From: Terrisporobacter petrolearius
GTDB taxonomy: Bacteria; Bacillota; Clostridia; Peptostreptococcales; Peptostreptococcaceae
Assembly: GCF_032598785.1 (NCBI RefSeq)
Contig: NZ_CP102984.1
Direction: 5' to 3' (one strand)
DNA: 64,000 nt
Position 1 is the stretch's first letter. Every line of letters starts with the position of its first letter. Made by a program: the position numbers and the translations under genes. Positions 54,422 through 63,986 of this stretch are shown here, in pieces. The notes under the pieces are model-generated. The model was not told the DNA's origin. It did no database searches and saw nothing but the letters and a program-made list of their open reading frames with translations.

Positions 54422-55456
54422 TTGAAAATAAAAGTAGGAATTAATGGTTTTGGAAGAATAGGTAGAAATGTGCTTAGAATAGTAGAGGAAATGTCAAAAG
54501 ATAGCTTCGAAATAGTGGCAATAAATGCAAGAGCAGAAGCAGACACTTTAGCACATTTATTTAAATATGATTCTTGTTATGGAATATTTAAAGGTGATGT
54601 AGAAGTTAAAGATGAAGAAACAATTGTTATAAATAATAATGATATAAAAATACTTAGATATGGCGATCCAAGTCAAATTCCATGGAAAGAGTTGGGAGTA
54701 GACTTAGTAATAGAATCTACAGGTAAATTTGTAAAAAGAGAAGATTGTATGAAACATATTGAAGCTGGAGCAAAAAAAGTTATAATAAGTGCACCTGGTA
54801 AAAATGAAGATAAGACTATTGTTATGGGCGTAAATGAAAATGAATATGATGAAAACATTCATAATATAATATCAAATGCTTCTTGCACAACTAACTGTTT
54901 AGCACCATTTGCAAAAGTATTAGATCAAGAATTTGGTATAGAAGAAGGACTAATGACTACTATACACGCCTACACAAATGACCAAAGAATTTTAGACAAA
55001 ACACATAAGGATTTAAGAAGAGCAAGAGCTGCTGGAGAATCAATGATACCTACGACAACAGGAGCTGCAAAAGCAGTTGCCAAAGTTTTACCACAATTAA
55101 AAGGAAAATTAAATGGATTTGCTGTAAGAGTTCCAACACCAACTGTTTCACTTGTAGACTTAGTTTGTGTATTAAAGAAAGATGCTACTGTCGAAGAAAT
55201 AAATGCAGCATTTAAAAAAGCATCAGAAAATGAAATGAAGGGAATTTTAGGATATAGCGAAGAACCATTAGTTTCAATAGATTATAGAGGAGATGCGCGT
55301 TCATCAATCATAGATGGATTATCAACTATGGCAATGGGAAGTAGAATGTTTAAAGTTGTTTCATGGTATGATAATGAGTGGGGATACTCTTCAAGAACAG
55401 TGGATTTAGTTGATTTTATTGCTACTAAAATGAAAGATTTAGAAAATAATATTTAA
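54422..55456 (+). CDS. gap: glyceraldehyde-3-phosphate dehydrogenase, type I
   Basis: This glycolytic NAD-dependent enzyme makes 1,3-bisphosphoglycerate. The nucleotide loop is KVGINGFGRIGRNVLR, the catalytic Cys is in ISNASCTTNCLAPF, and the C-terminal SWYDNEWGYSSRTVDL is complete (344 residues). The start is TTG at 54422: GGGAGG lies just upstream and the next sequence KIKVGINGFG is the usual N-terminus. No pgk, tpi or cggR gene is adjacent, so this copy stands alone under its own operators. Confidence 0.97.
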   Translation: MKIKVGINGFGRIGRNVLRIVEEMSKDSFEIVAINARAEADTLAHLFKYDSCYGIFKGDVEVKDEETIVINNNDIKILRYGDPSQIPWKELGVDLVIESTGKFVKREDCMKHIEAGAKKVIISAPGKNEDKTIVMGVNENEYDENIHNIISNASCTTNCLAPFAKVLDQEFGIEEGLMTTIHAYTNDQRILDKTHKDLRRARAAGESMIPTTTGAAKAVAKVLPQLKGKLNGFAVRVPTPTVSLVDLVCVLKKDATVEEINAAFKKASENEMKGILGYSEEPLVSIDYRGDARSSIIDGLSTMAMGSRMFKVVSWYDNEWGYSSRTVDLVDFIATKMKDLENNI

Positions 55457-55470
55457 TAATTAAATAAATT

Positions 55471-55504
55471 GAAAAAGACATCTGTATACAGATGTCTTTT
55501 TATA
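55471..55504 (+). terminator. terminator of gap
   Basis: AAAGACATCTGTA / TACAGATGTCTTT stem followed by TTTAT. Confidence 0.88.
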
Positions 55505-55520
55505 TAAAAATATTGAAAAT

Positions 55521-55636
55521 AAAAAAAATCCTTACTTTATCCGATCAAGTAAGGATTCTAAAATATATTATAAAAAGGGGTTTATTAGGGAATATATTTT
55601 ATTTGGGGAGTAATCAGTTATTGGGGAAATAACTGC
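55521..55636 (-). ncRNA. candidate small regulatory RNA with UCCCC motifs
   Basis: A - strand promoter is visible: TTGCAA (55666-55671), a 17-bp spacer and TATTAT (55643-55648), predicting a start near 55636. The predicted RNA begins with a hairpin CAGTTATT / AATAACTG whose loop is exactly TCCCC. It then has an unpaired ACTCCCCAAA, a TTCCC and an ACCCC, and ends with an 11-bp stem (AATCCTTACTT / AAGTAAGGATT) followed by T8. It has no ORF. The architecture resembles Gram-positive sRNAs that bind Shine-Dalgarno sequences (RsaE/RoxS-type), but homology is not claimed. Confidence 0.6.
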
Positions 55637-55861
55637 TTATTTATAATAACAAAGTTCGACAAATGTTGCAAGCTTTTTTTGAAAAAAATGAAAAATTTAA
55701 TATTAAATAATATATACAAAATAATAATTATAAAATATCTACTTTATGGTTATACTTATAAAAGTAAGTATTTATTATTAAATAAAAAGTTTCGTATATA
55801 ATAAATAGGGTTGTTATATTATGCTTATTATGTTATCCTATAATAGAACAGAAAATAATGA

Positions 55862-55937
<76 letters not shown>

Positions 55938-55949
55938 ATATACAAATAT

Positions 55950-55986
55950 AAAACTCTTATATCTTTTGGTATAAGAGTTTTTTTAT
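55950..55986 (+). terminator. terminator of the tRNA gene
   Basis: AAACTCTTATA / TATAAGAGTTT stem followed by T residues. It lies just before the ribosome site of the next gene. Confidence 0.85.
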
Positions 55987-55995
55987 GGAGGAAAT

Positions 55996-56652
55996 ATGAA
56001 TAACAATAAAAAATTAGATACATCTCTTAAGTACAATAAAACATCTAAAATGAATAAAAATTTTATGTATCAAGATTTAAAAAGAAGTAATTGCTATAAT
56101 TGTGATTTTTCAAAATCAAACTTCAACTTCACAAGTTTAAGAGGGGCTCATTTTAAATCTTGCAATTTTTATGGGTGCACATTTAAGTCTTCTGAGTTTG
56201 TAGGAAGTAATTTAAAAGGAAGTAAATTTATAAAAGCTAAGTTTGAAGACGCTATATTTGAAGGTGCAAAATTAGAAAACGTTGATTTTTCTGGGGCAAC
56301 TTTCAAGAATGTTATATTCGTAGATTCTGATTCAAGCAAAGCAATAAATCTTAATTACAAAGAAGATGAAGTGAGAATATATAACGAAATGCCAGAGTTA
56401 GAAATAAGTGATGATTTAAAAAAAGCCATAGAAAAAGCTATGGAAAATAAGTGTGTGAAAAAATCAAGAACTCTTGATACAAAAGATAGGGGTATTAATA
56501 CAATTAGTATAATGATACTTTTAGAAAAATTTAGAGAAAAAAGACTTATAGAAGGTTTAGGAATCTTAAGTGAAAAAGTTGATAGAGAGTTCTGTACTTT
56601 AAGTTATATTATAAAAAGTTTACAAAGTTACAAGGATCAAGGAATTTTATAA
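55996..56652 (+). CDS. pentapeptide-repeat protein, 218 residues
   Basis: Residues about 25-110 carry a run of pentapeptide repeats with the A(D/N)LXX-like beat: CNFYGCTFKSSEFVGSNLKG, SKFIKAKFEDAIFEGAKLEN and VDFSGATFKNVIF. These form a right-handed beta helix. The C-terminal half is a helical charged domain (RTLDTKDRGINTISIMILLE). No membrane helix is present, unlike the protein at 30520. TGGAGG precedes the ATG. Such proteins can mimic DNA or scaffold complexes; function is unknown. Confidence 0.82.
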   Translation: MNNNKKLDTSLKYNKTSKMNKNFMYQDLKRSNCYNCDFSKSNFNFTSLRGAHFKSCNFYGCTFKSSEFVGSNLKGSKFIKAKFEDAIFEGAKLENVDFSGATFKNVIFVDSDSSKAINLNYKEDEVRIYNEMPELEISDDLKKAIEKAMENKCVKKSRTLDTKDRGINTISIMILLEKFREKRLIEGLGILSEKVDREFCTLSYIIKSLQSYKDQGIL

Positions 56653-56667
56653 CTTTGTGTAAAAAAC

Positions 56668-56707
56668 CTTAGGCCTTAGATTGTGGAAAATCTAAGGCTT
56701 TTTTTAT
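56668..56707 (+). terminator. terminator of the pentapeptide gene
   Basis: AGCCTTAGATT-type stem (GGCCTTAGATT / AATCTAAGGCT) followed by T7. Confidence 0.85.
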
Positions 56708-56909
56708 TTGTAAATATTTTATATTTTATTTTTTTAACTTGATAATTTAATTTGCTATAGTTACACTTTATATTTCATTTACACCTAGTATTTCGCTGAA
56801 ATTACCGCAAGTACAAGCTTTTAATATTAAAATAGATTCACTACTTAACAAACCTGATATCTCACTACAAAATATTAATTATAGTATATTAAAATCATAA
56901 ATGCTAATG

Positions 56910-57728
56910 TTAGTCACATAACTCTATTGATATTTTTAATAATTGCATATTTTCACTTGGTGTAGTAAGCGCATCTAATAAAGTTTTTACATAAGAATAA
57001 TTTCCGATTTTTAAATTGTTATCACTTATATATGAAATCATTTTATCGTAAGTAGACTCTATATTATTAAAGGAACCTTGGTGATACGCAATTAAATATT
57101 TACCAGATTTTTTTATAAATAATCTGGATTTAGGTATCTCACTTTCACAATTAAATAAAAAGTTTTCTGGAATAAAGGTAAAACTATTATTTATTTTTTC
57201 TATACTTATTAAAGTTGATAAAGAATCTTTAAAGCTATAATTATTTATAAACTGATTGAAATTATTTTTAAACATATAGAATAAGTTTTTATCAGTATCA
57301 TTCTTTAAAGATTTACTTAAAAATAATTTTTCTTCTTCTTCATATTCTACTTTTATTTCTTCATTATTTATGGAAAAAGCATAATCTATTTTTTCTATTC
57401 TTGATTTTAGCATGTCCTGTAATTCTTTAATTCTATTTATTTCTTCATCTAACTCTTCTATTCTATTTTCAAATAAACTTTTTACTTTTTGTGGTGTTCT
57501 ATTATTTAAAAATAAATTAATTTCATTTAAGGACATATTCATTTCTTTCATTACACTAATAAAGTAAAAAAGATTTAACTGATCGTAGGTATACATTCTG
57601 TATCCATTTTCATTACAATAATTAGGCTTTAGTATTCCAATATCATTGTAATGATACAGTGTGTGCTTTGTAACGTTACAAATCTTTGCAAACTCTCCTG
57701 TAGTTAATTTTTTTAAATTCATTTTCAT
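56910..57728 (-). CDS. MerR-family transcriptional regulator
   Basis: This is a 272-residue regulator. The MerR HTH and wing are at the N-terminus (LTTGEFAKICNVTKHTLYHY, GILKPNYCNENGYRMYTYDQ). A coiled coil (LFENRIEELDEEINRIKELQ) follows, then a ligand domain of about 140 residues similar in layout to BmrR/GyrI-type effector domains. It is transcribed away from the MATE gene at 57818 and shares an 89-base intergenic region, so it likely controls that efflux pump. AGGAG precedes the ATG. Confidence 0.9.
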   Translation of the reverse strand: MKMNLKKLTTGEFAKICNVTKHTLYHYNDIGILKPNYCNENGYRMYTYDQLNLFYFISVMKEMNMSLNEINLFLNNRTPQKVKSLFENRIEELDEEINRIKELQDMLKSRIEKIDYAFSINNEEIKVEYEEEEKLFLSKSLKNDTDKNLFYMFKNNFNQFINNYSFKDSLSTLISIEKINNSFTFIPENFLFNCESEIPKSRLFIKKSGKYLIAYHQGSFNNIESTYDKMISYISDNNLKIGNYSYVKTLLDALTTPSENMQLLKISIELCD

Positions 57729-57743
57729 TTTTTTAATCTCCTA

Positions 57744-57774
57744 TTGACTGTTGGGTTACCCTATACTATATTAT
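57744..57774 (+). promoter_or_regulatory. MerR-type promoter of the MATE gene, 19-bp spacer
   Basis: TTGACT (57744-57749) and TATTAT (57769-57774) are separated by 19 bp, the overlong spacing that MerR proteins correct. The spacer contains the short dyad GGGTTACCC. It lies between the divergent merR and MATE genes, so activation by the neighbour is likely. Confidence 0.65.
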
Positions 57775-57817
57775 AGCAATATGATAAAGAATATGTAATA
57801 AAAAAAGGAGCAATATT

Positions 57818-59206
57818 ATGAGTAGTAAAAGTATTGATTTAGGTAAGGGAAGTATTGGTGAATTACTTTATACATTGGCCGTTCCAACTATAATAGGTCA
57901 ATTAGTAAATCTATTATATAACGTTGTAGATAGAATATTTATAGGTAGAATGGCTAACGGAGATATAGCTATGGCTGGTGTTGGTGTTGCCATGCCAATA
58001 ATACTATTGGTATCGGCCTTTGCAATGTTATTTGCAGCTGGAGGTGCACCACTTAGTGCTATTGAAATGGGAAAGCAAGATAATGATAAAGCAGAAGAAA
58101 TAATGAGTAACTGTTTTTCAATGCTTATATCTGGAGGTATTGTTTTAACAATACTATTTCTTGTATTCAAAGAACCTATACTTTGGGCATTTGGAGCGAG
58201 TAATGCTACAATAGGATATGGTTTAGATTATTTAACTATATATTTAATAGGTACTATATTCGTACAAATATCTTTGGGGATGAATTTATTTATAAATACT
58301 CAAGGGTTTACAAAAATAGGTATGTTTACTGTTATTATAGGTGCTATTATAAATATAGTTTTAGATCCAATTTTAATATTTGGATTTGGTATGGGTGTTA
58401 AAGGTGCTGCCTTAGCAACTATAATCTCGCAAGGTATATCTGCTATATTTGTATTAAAGTTTCTATTTGGTAAAAAGAGTATTCTTAAAATTAGAAAGAA
58501 ATATCTAAAACTTAATAAAAAATTAGCACTTTCAATAGTGGCGTTAGGTGTAGCACCATTTATAATGCAAGCTACGGAGTCTTTAGTACTAGTAAGTTTA
58601 AATAATCAATTATTAAAATATGGCGGAGACTTAGCAGTAGGTGCTATGACAATAATGAGTAGTATAATGCAAGTGATAATGATGCCTTTGATGGGTCTTA
58701 CTCAGGGAGCTCAGCCAATAATTAGTTATAACTTTGGGGCAAAAGAAATGGATAGAGTTAAAAAAACATTTAAATTATTATTTATAATATGTGTATCATA
58801 TTCTGCAGTTATGGTATTCTTAATAATGATATTCCCAGAGTTTTTCGTAAGCATATTTAATAATAAACCAGAACTTGTTGAAATAACATCGTGGGCAATG
58901 AAAATATATTTTGTAGGTATGTGTTTATTTGGAGCTCAAATAGCTTGTCAGCAAACTTTTTTAGCCTTAGGCCAAGCAAAGACATCTCTGATTATTGCAA
59001 TGCTTAGAAAAATTGTATTGCTAGTTCCACTAATATTCATTTTACCGATGTTTATTGAAGACGGTCTAACTGCTGTTTTGTTAGCAGAACCAATAGCAGA
59101 TATTATAGCTATAATAAGTACTGTAATAATATTTGGATTATTCTATAAGAAAACTTTTAATAATATAGATGAAAAAAATAATGACGCAATAAATAATATA
59201 AACTAA
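57818..59206 (+). CDS. MATE-family multidrug efflux transporter
   Basis: This is a 12-helix cation-coupled exporter of 462 residues. The N-terminal ELLYTLAVPTIIGQLVNLLYNVVDRIFIG and the duplicated middle motif (MGLTQGAQPIISYNFGAKE) are typical of the MATE/DinF-NorM fold. AAAAGGAG precedes the ATG. The divergent MerR regulator and the 19-bp promoter suggest drug-induced expression. A terminator follows at 59213. Confidence 0.93.
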   Translation: MSSKSIDLGKGSIGELLYTLAVPTIIGQLVNLLYNVVDRIFIGRMANGDIAMAGVGVAMPIILLVSAFAMLFAAGGAPLSAIEMGKQDNDKAEEIMSNCFSMLISGGIVLTILFLVFKEPILWAFGASNATIGYGLDYLTIYLIGTIFVQISLGMNLFINTQGFTKIGMFTVIIGAIINIVLDPILIFGFGMGVKGAALATIISQGISAIFVLKFLFGKKSILKIRKKYLKLNKKLALSIVALGVAPFIMQATESLVLVSLNNQLLKYGGDLAVGAMTIMSSIMQVIMMPLMGLTQGAQPIISYNFGAKEMDRVKKTFKLLFIICVSYSAVMVFLIMIFPEFFVSIFNNKPELVEITSWAMKIYFVGMCLFGAQIACQQTFLALGQAKTSLIIAMLRKIVLLVPLIFILPMFIEDGLTAVLLAEPIADIIAIISTVIIFGLFYKKTFNNIDEKNNDAINNIN

Positions 59207-59212
59207 TAAAAA

Positions 59213-59247
59213 GAACAATGATAAAGTTAATTATCATTGTTCTTTTT
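59213..59247 (+). terminator. terminator of the MATE gene
   Basis: AAGAACAATGATAA / TTATCATTGTTCTT stem followed by T residues. The remaining gap 59250-59608 is AT-rich and holds no recognisable feature. Confidence 0.88.
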
Positions 59248-59608
59248 TAGTTCTTTTCAATTTCCTTCATATTTATATGCTTCTTATTCATAATTAATTA
59301 GTAAGGTATTTTTAAATAAATTCAAAGACACAAAATACAAGGTAATAAAGGTAAAAAATCTTTCAAGTAGAATTTTAAATATATATTACAATAAAGCATT
59401 TAAGAGTTAGTATATATATAAGGGTTAAAATTAAATATTTTCAATTTCATAATATGAATTCTAAATATTATATTGATATTATATTAAAATTTAATTAACA
59501 TTATTAAGTATGTACAGTGTTGCCTTATAATTTATATTATAGAATCGTAATAAAAATTTTAGTATACATGAAATGTGAGCAGGATTTATATGTCATGGGG
59601 GGATAGTT

Positions 59609-62600
59609 ATGATAAAGACATACAATATGGGAATAGATGTAGGATCAACAACAGTAAAAACTGTGATTTTATATGATGATATACCTATTTATAAGGAATA
59701 TAGAAGACATTTCTCAGATGTAAAAAAAGCTGTTAAAGAAATACTACGAAATGTTTATGATAAATTAGGAGATATTTGTGTATCCGTGGTAGTAACAGGA
59801 TCTGGTGGAATAGATATATCAAATTATTTAAATTTAAAATTTATTCAAGAGGTTATTTCATCTACAAAAGCAATAGAAACATTTCACCCAGAAACAGATG
59901 TAGTAATAGAACTAGGTGGAGAAGATGCAAAAATTACTTATTTAAGTGGTGGTATTGATCAAAGAATGAATGGAATATGCGCTGGAGGGACTGGAGCTTT
60001 CATAGACCAAATGGCTACCCTTTTAAAAACAGATGCAAAAGGTTTAAATGAAATGGCAAAGGATTATAATGTTATTTATCCTGTTGCTTCAAGATGTGGT
60101 GTATTTGCTAAAACAGATATACAGCCACTTATAAATGATGGTGCAAAAAAATCAGATATAGCAATGAGTATTTTTAATGCTGTTGTAGTTCAAACGGTAA
60201 GTGTTTTATCTTGTGGAAGAAAAATAGAGGGAAAAGTTGCTTTTTTAGGAGGACCATTATACTTTTTATCTCAGCTTAGAAAAGCCTTTCAAAATGTGTT
60301 AAAACTCAAAGATGAAGATGTGATTTTTCCACAAGATGCTCAACTATATATAGCTATGGGTGCCAGTCTACTATCAAAGAATGAAGATTTTTTAATATTG
60401 CATGATTTATTAGATAGATTAGACGAAATTAATAATATTGATATTAGCGGGGATAAGGGTTTAGAACCTTTGTTTGAAGATTTTAATGAGTATGAAGAGT
60501 TCACACATAAACATGAGAAAAATTCAGTTGAAAAGGTAGATATTAACAAAGTAAAAGGCAATGTATATTTAGGTATTGATGCAGGTTCAACTACTACAAA
60601 GGCTACATTAATAGATGAAGATGGAAATTTAGTATATTCTTATTATAGTAGCAATGAAGGAAGCCCTTTAGAAACTTCAATAAGAGTATTAAAAGACATA
60701 TATAAGAGTTTACCTAAGGATATGAAAATTCTTTCCTCTTGCGTAACAGGATATGGTGAAGCATTACTTAAAAAGGCACTGAAAGTTGATTATGGAGAAA
60801 TAGAAACCATTGCACATTATAAAGCTGCAAAATACTTTAATGAAGATGTAGATTTTATTTTAGATATTGGTGGTCAAGATATGAAATGTCTAGAAATAAA
60901 AAATGGTGTAATTGACAGTATAATATTAAATGAAGCTTGTTCTTCAGGGTGTGGCTCATTTTTAGAAACTTTTGCAAAATCCTTATCAATGAATATAGAA
61001 GATTTTGCTAGAGTAGGTATAAATTCGAAAAATCCTGTTGACTTAGGGTCTAGATGTACAGTATTTATGAATTCTAAGGTTAAACAAGCACAAAAAGAAG
61101 GAGCTACAGTAGCAGATATCTCTGCTGGACTTTCATATTCGGTAATAAAGAATGCTTTATTTAAAGTTATCAAAATAAGGGATTTCAGTAGATTAGGAAA
61201 TAATATAGTTGTTCAAGGTGGAACTTTTTATAATGATTTAGTTCTTAGGGCTTTTGAAAAATTAACAGGTAGGGAAGTTGTTAGACCAAATATTGCTGGA
61301 TTAATGGGAGCTTTTGGTTGTGCTTTAATTGCAAAATCACAGTATAAAGAAGGCAATGAAAGTAAACTGTTAGATTACGATGAGCTTAATAATATTAAGA
61401 TAGATACCACAGTTAGTAGATGTAATGTTTGTTCAAACAAATGTCTGCTTACTATAAATAAATTCTCTCAAGATGAAGTTTTTATATCTGGAAATAGATG
61501 TGAAAAAGGAGCATTTTCAAATGGAGATAAAAGTGTAAAACAACATAAAGAAAACCCTATTAATTTATTTAAATTTAAGTATGATAGATTATTTAAATAT
61601 TATAAATCATTAAGCAAAGAAGAGGCAGTAAGAGGTGAAATTGGAATACCTAGAGTTTTAAATATGTATGAAGATTACCCATTTTGGTATACATTTTTCA
61701 CATGCCTAGGGTTTAGAGTGTTGTTATCAGAAAGATCGTCAAAACAATTATACGAAAAAGGTATAGATTCAATAGCATCTGAAACAGTATGTTACCCAGG
61801 GAAAATAGTTCATGGACATATTCAAAGTTTGATTGATAGAGGAGTAAAAACTATTTTTTATCCAGCAGTTACTCACGAATACAAAGAAGATAAAAGTGCA
61901 GATAATAACTATAACTGTCCAGTGGTAATATCTTACTCTGAAGTTATAAAAAATAATTTGGAAGATTTGAGAAGAAAAAATATTAAATATATTAATCCTT
62001 TCTTAAGTTTAAATAATAAAGAAAGGCTAAAGTATAGATTATATGAGATAATTAAAGATAACTTCAGCGATATTACAAAATCAGAGGTATTTAGTGCAGT
62101 TGATAAAGCAACAAAAGAAGAAACTAATTTTAAAAATGAAGTAAGAAAAGCAGGAGAAGATGCACTAAAATATATAGATGAAAATAACTTAAAAGGGATT
62201 GTTTTAGCAGGTAGGCCTTATCATTTAGATCCAGAAATTAATCATGGAATACCTGAATTAATTAACTCTTTAGATATGGCAGTATTTACAGAAGATAGTA
62301 TTTGTCATCTTGCTAATTTGGATAGACCTCTTCGCGTTGTAGATCAGTGGGTATATCATTCAAGGCTATATAAGTCTGCATCTTTTGTAAGAAACTTTGA
62401 TAATTTAGAGCTAGTTCAGCTAAACTCTTTTGGATGTGGCTTAGATGCGGTAACTACAGAACAGGTGGAAGAGATTTTAAGTGAAAAATCTAAAATTTAT
62501 ACGGTTATAAAAATAGATGAAGGTAATAACTTGGGAGCAGCAAAAATAAGACTGAGATCTTTAAAAGCTGCAATGAAAGAAAGAGAAGAAAATAATATAA

Positions 62601-63943
62601 AAGCAGAAAATATAGAAGTTAAGAAGATACCTTATGTTAAAAATACAAAGCTTAATATGAAACATACTTTACTTGCACCTCAAATGTCTCCTGTACACTT
62701 TCAATTTTTACAAGAGGCTTTTAATTCTTGTGGGTGGAATTTAGTAATACTTCAAGATACTAATAGAGAAGTAATAGAAGAAGGCCTAAAATATGTACAT
62801 AATGATGCTTGTTATCCAGCGATAATTGTAATAGGTCAATTAATAAAGGCTTTAAAGTCAGGGGAATATGATTTAAGCAATACATCTGTAGCTATTACTC
62901 AAACAGGTGGGGGATGTAGGGCAACTAATTATATAGGCTTCTTAAGAAAGGGACTATATGAGGCAGGTTTTAAGGATATACCAGTTATATCTCTAAGTGT
63001 AAATAATATGGAGAATAATGGTGTAATGGATAATATATCATTAAAACTAATTCATAGAACTATTATGAGTGCCATTTATGGAGATTTATTAATGAAGGTA
63101 GTATACAGGGTAAGGCCTTATGAAGCTGTAAAAGGAAGCACCAATAAGCTTTACGATAAATGGGTAATTAAATGCAAAGAATCTTTAAAAAATGGTAGAT
63201 TCTCAGAGTTTAAAAACAACATAAGAAATATAGTAAAAGACTTTGATAATTTAGAAGTATTAAATATAACTAAACCACGTGTAGGATTAGTAGGTGAAAT
63301 TTTGGTTAAATTTCATCCAACAGCAAATAATAATATTGTAGATGTATTGGAAAAAGAAGGTGCAGAAGCGGTAATGCCAGAACTTATTAATTTTTTTACT
63401 GCTTGGTCTGTAAACACTCTTTTTAAAAGTAAATATTTAGAAGGAAGTAAGAAATCAACAATAGGAGCTAAGATATTTATTAAAATTGCTAACTTTTATC
63501 AAAAAACTTATATAAAATCATTAAAAGAAAGTAAAAGATTTTCTACTCCAAAAGATATTAGAGATCTGGCAAAAAAAGCATCAGAAGTAGTATCTCTTGG
63601 CAATCAAACAGGAGAAGGATGGCTATTGACAGGTGAAATGATAGAACTTATAGAAGATGATGTGAAAAATGTTATCTGCATGCAACCTTTTGGATGTTTA
63701 CCAAATCATATAATTGGTAAAGGATCTATTAAGGAATTAAAAAGAAGATATAAGGATGCAAATATAATTCCAATAGATTATGACCCATCAGCAAGTGAAG
63801 TAAATCAAATAAATAGAATAAAATTAATGTTATCAAAGGCATTTAATACAATGAATAAAAATGAAATGACTAAAATAGATATTAATGATTATAAATCTGA
63901 AGAGCCAAAAGAAAATAAAAAGGAATGTTTAGTTAAATGCTAA
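59609..63943 (+). CDS. giant 2-hydroxyacyl-CoA dehydratase activase-like protein (double ASKHA)
   Basis: This is a 1444-residue BadF/BadG/BcrA/BcrD-family protein. Two ASKHA ATPase modules are visible: MGIDVGSTTVKTVILYDD near residue 7 and LGIDAGSTTTKATLIDEDG near 320. Each has cluster and ATP motifs (GGTGAFIDQMA and SRCGVFAKTDI; SSGCGSFLETFA and SRCTVFMNSKV). A Cys motif near 610 (SRCNVCSNKC) and a long C-terminal activase region (DUF2229-type) follow. Such proteins drive ATP-dependent electron injection into dehydratases. No dehydratase subunits are adjacent, so its partner is unknown. GGGGGG precedes the ATG. Confidence 0.9.
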   Translation: MIKTYNMGIDVGSTTVKTVILYDDIPIYKEYRRHFSDVKKAVKEILRNVYDKLGDICVSVVVTGSGGIDISNYLNLKFIQEVISSTKAIETFHPETDVVIELGGEDAKITYLSGGIDQRMNGICAGGTGAFIDQMATLLKTDAKGLNEMAKDYNVIYPVASRCGVFAKTDIQPLINDGAKKSDIAMSIFNAVVVQTVSVLSCGRKIEGKVAFLGGPLYFLSQLRKAFQNVLKLKDEDVIFPQDAQLYIAMGASLLSKNEDFLILHDLLDRLDEINNIDISGDKGLEPLFEDFNEYEEFTHKHEKNSVEKVDINKVKGNVYLGIDAGSTTTKATLIDEDGNLVYSYYSSNEGSPLETSIRVLKDIYKSLPKDMKILSSCVTGYGEALLKKALKVDYGEIETIAHYKAAKYFNEDVDFILDIGGQDMKCLEIKNGVIDSIILNEACSSGCGSFLETFAKSLSMNIEDFARVGINSKNPVDLGSRCTVFMNSKVKQAQKEGATVADISAGLSYSVIKNALFKVIKIRDFSRLGNNIVVQGGTFYNDLVLRAFEKLTGREVVRPNIAGLMGAFGCALIAKSQYKEGNESKLLDYDELNNIKIDTTVSRCNVCSNKCLLTINKFSQDEVFISGNRCEKGAFSNGDKSVKQHKENPINLFKFKYDRLFKYYKSLSKEEAVRGEIGIPRVLNMYEDYPFWYTFFTCLGFRVLLSERSSKQLYEKGIDSIASETVCYPGKIVHGHIQSLIDRGVKTIFYPAVTHEYKEDKSADNNYNCPVVISYSEVIKNNLEDLRRKNIKYINPFLSLNNKERLKYRLYEIIKDNFSDITKSEVFSAVDKATKEETNFKNEVRKAGEDALKYIDENNLKGIVLAGRPYHLDPEINHGIPELINSLDMAVFTEDSICHLANLDRPLRVVDQWVYHSRLYKSASFVRNFDNLELVQLNSFGCGLDAVTTEQVEEILSEKSKIYTVIKIDEGNNLGAAKIRLRSLKAAMKEREENNIKAENIEVKKIPYVKNTKLNMKHTLLAPQMSPVHFQFLQEAFNSCGWNLVILQDTNREVIEEGLKYVHNDACYPAIIVIGQLIKALKSGEYDLSNTSVAITQTGGGCRATNYIGFLRKGLYEAGFKDIPVISLSVNNMENNGVMDNISLKLIHRTIMSAIYGDLLMKVVYRVRPYEAVKGSTNKLYDKWVIKCKESLKNGRFSEFKNNIRNIVKDFDNLEVLNITKPRVGLVGEILVKFHPTANNNIVDVLEKEGAEAVMPELINFFTAWSVNTLFKSKYLEGSKKSTIGAKIFIKIANFYQKTYIKSLKESKRFSTPKDIRDLAKKASEVVSLGNQTGEGWLLTGEMIELIEDDVKNVICMQPFGCLPNHIIGKGSIKELKRRYKDANIIPIDYDPSASEVNQINRIKLMLSKAFNTMNKNEMTKIDINDYKSEEPKENKKECLVKC

Positions 63944-63949
63944 GTATCT

Positions 63950-63986
63950 AGAACAGATTAGAGTTATTTCTAATCTGTTCTTGTAT
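63950..63986 (+). terminator. terminator of the activase gene
   Basis: GAACAGATTAGA / TCTAATCTGTTC stem followed by TTG-rich sequence. Confidence 0.8.
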
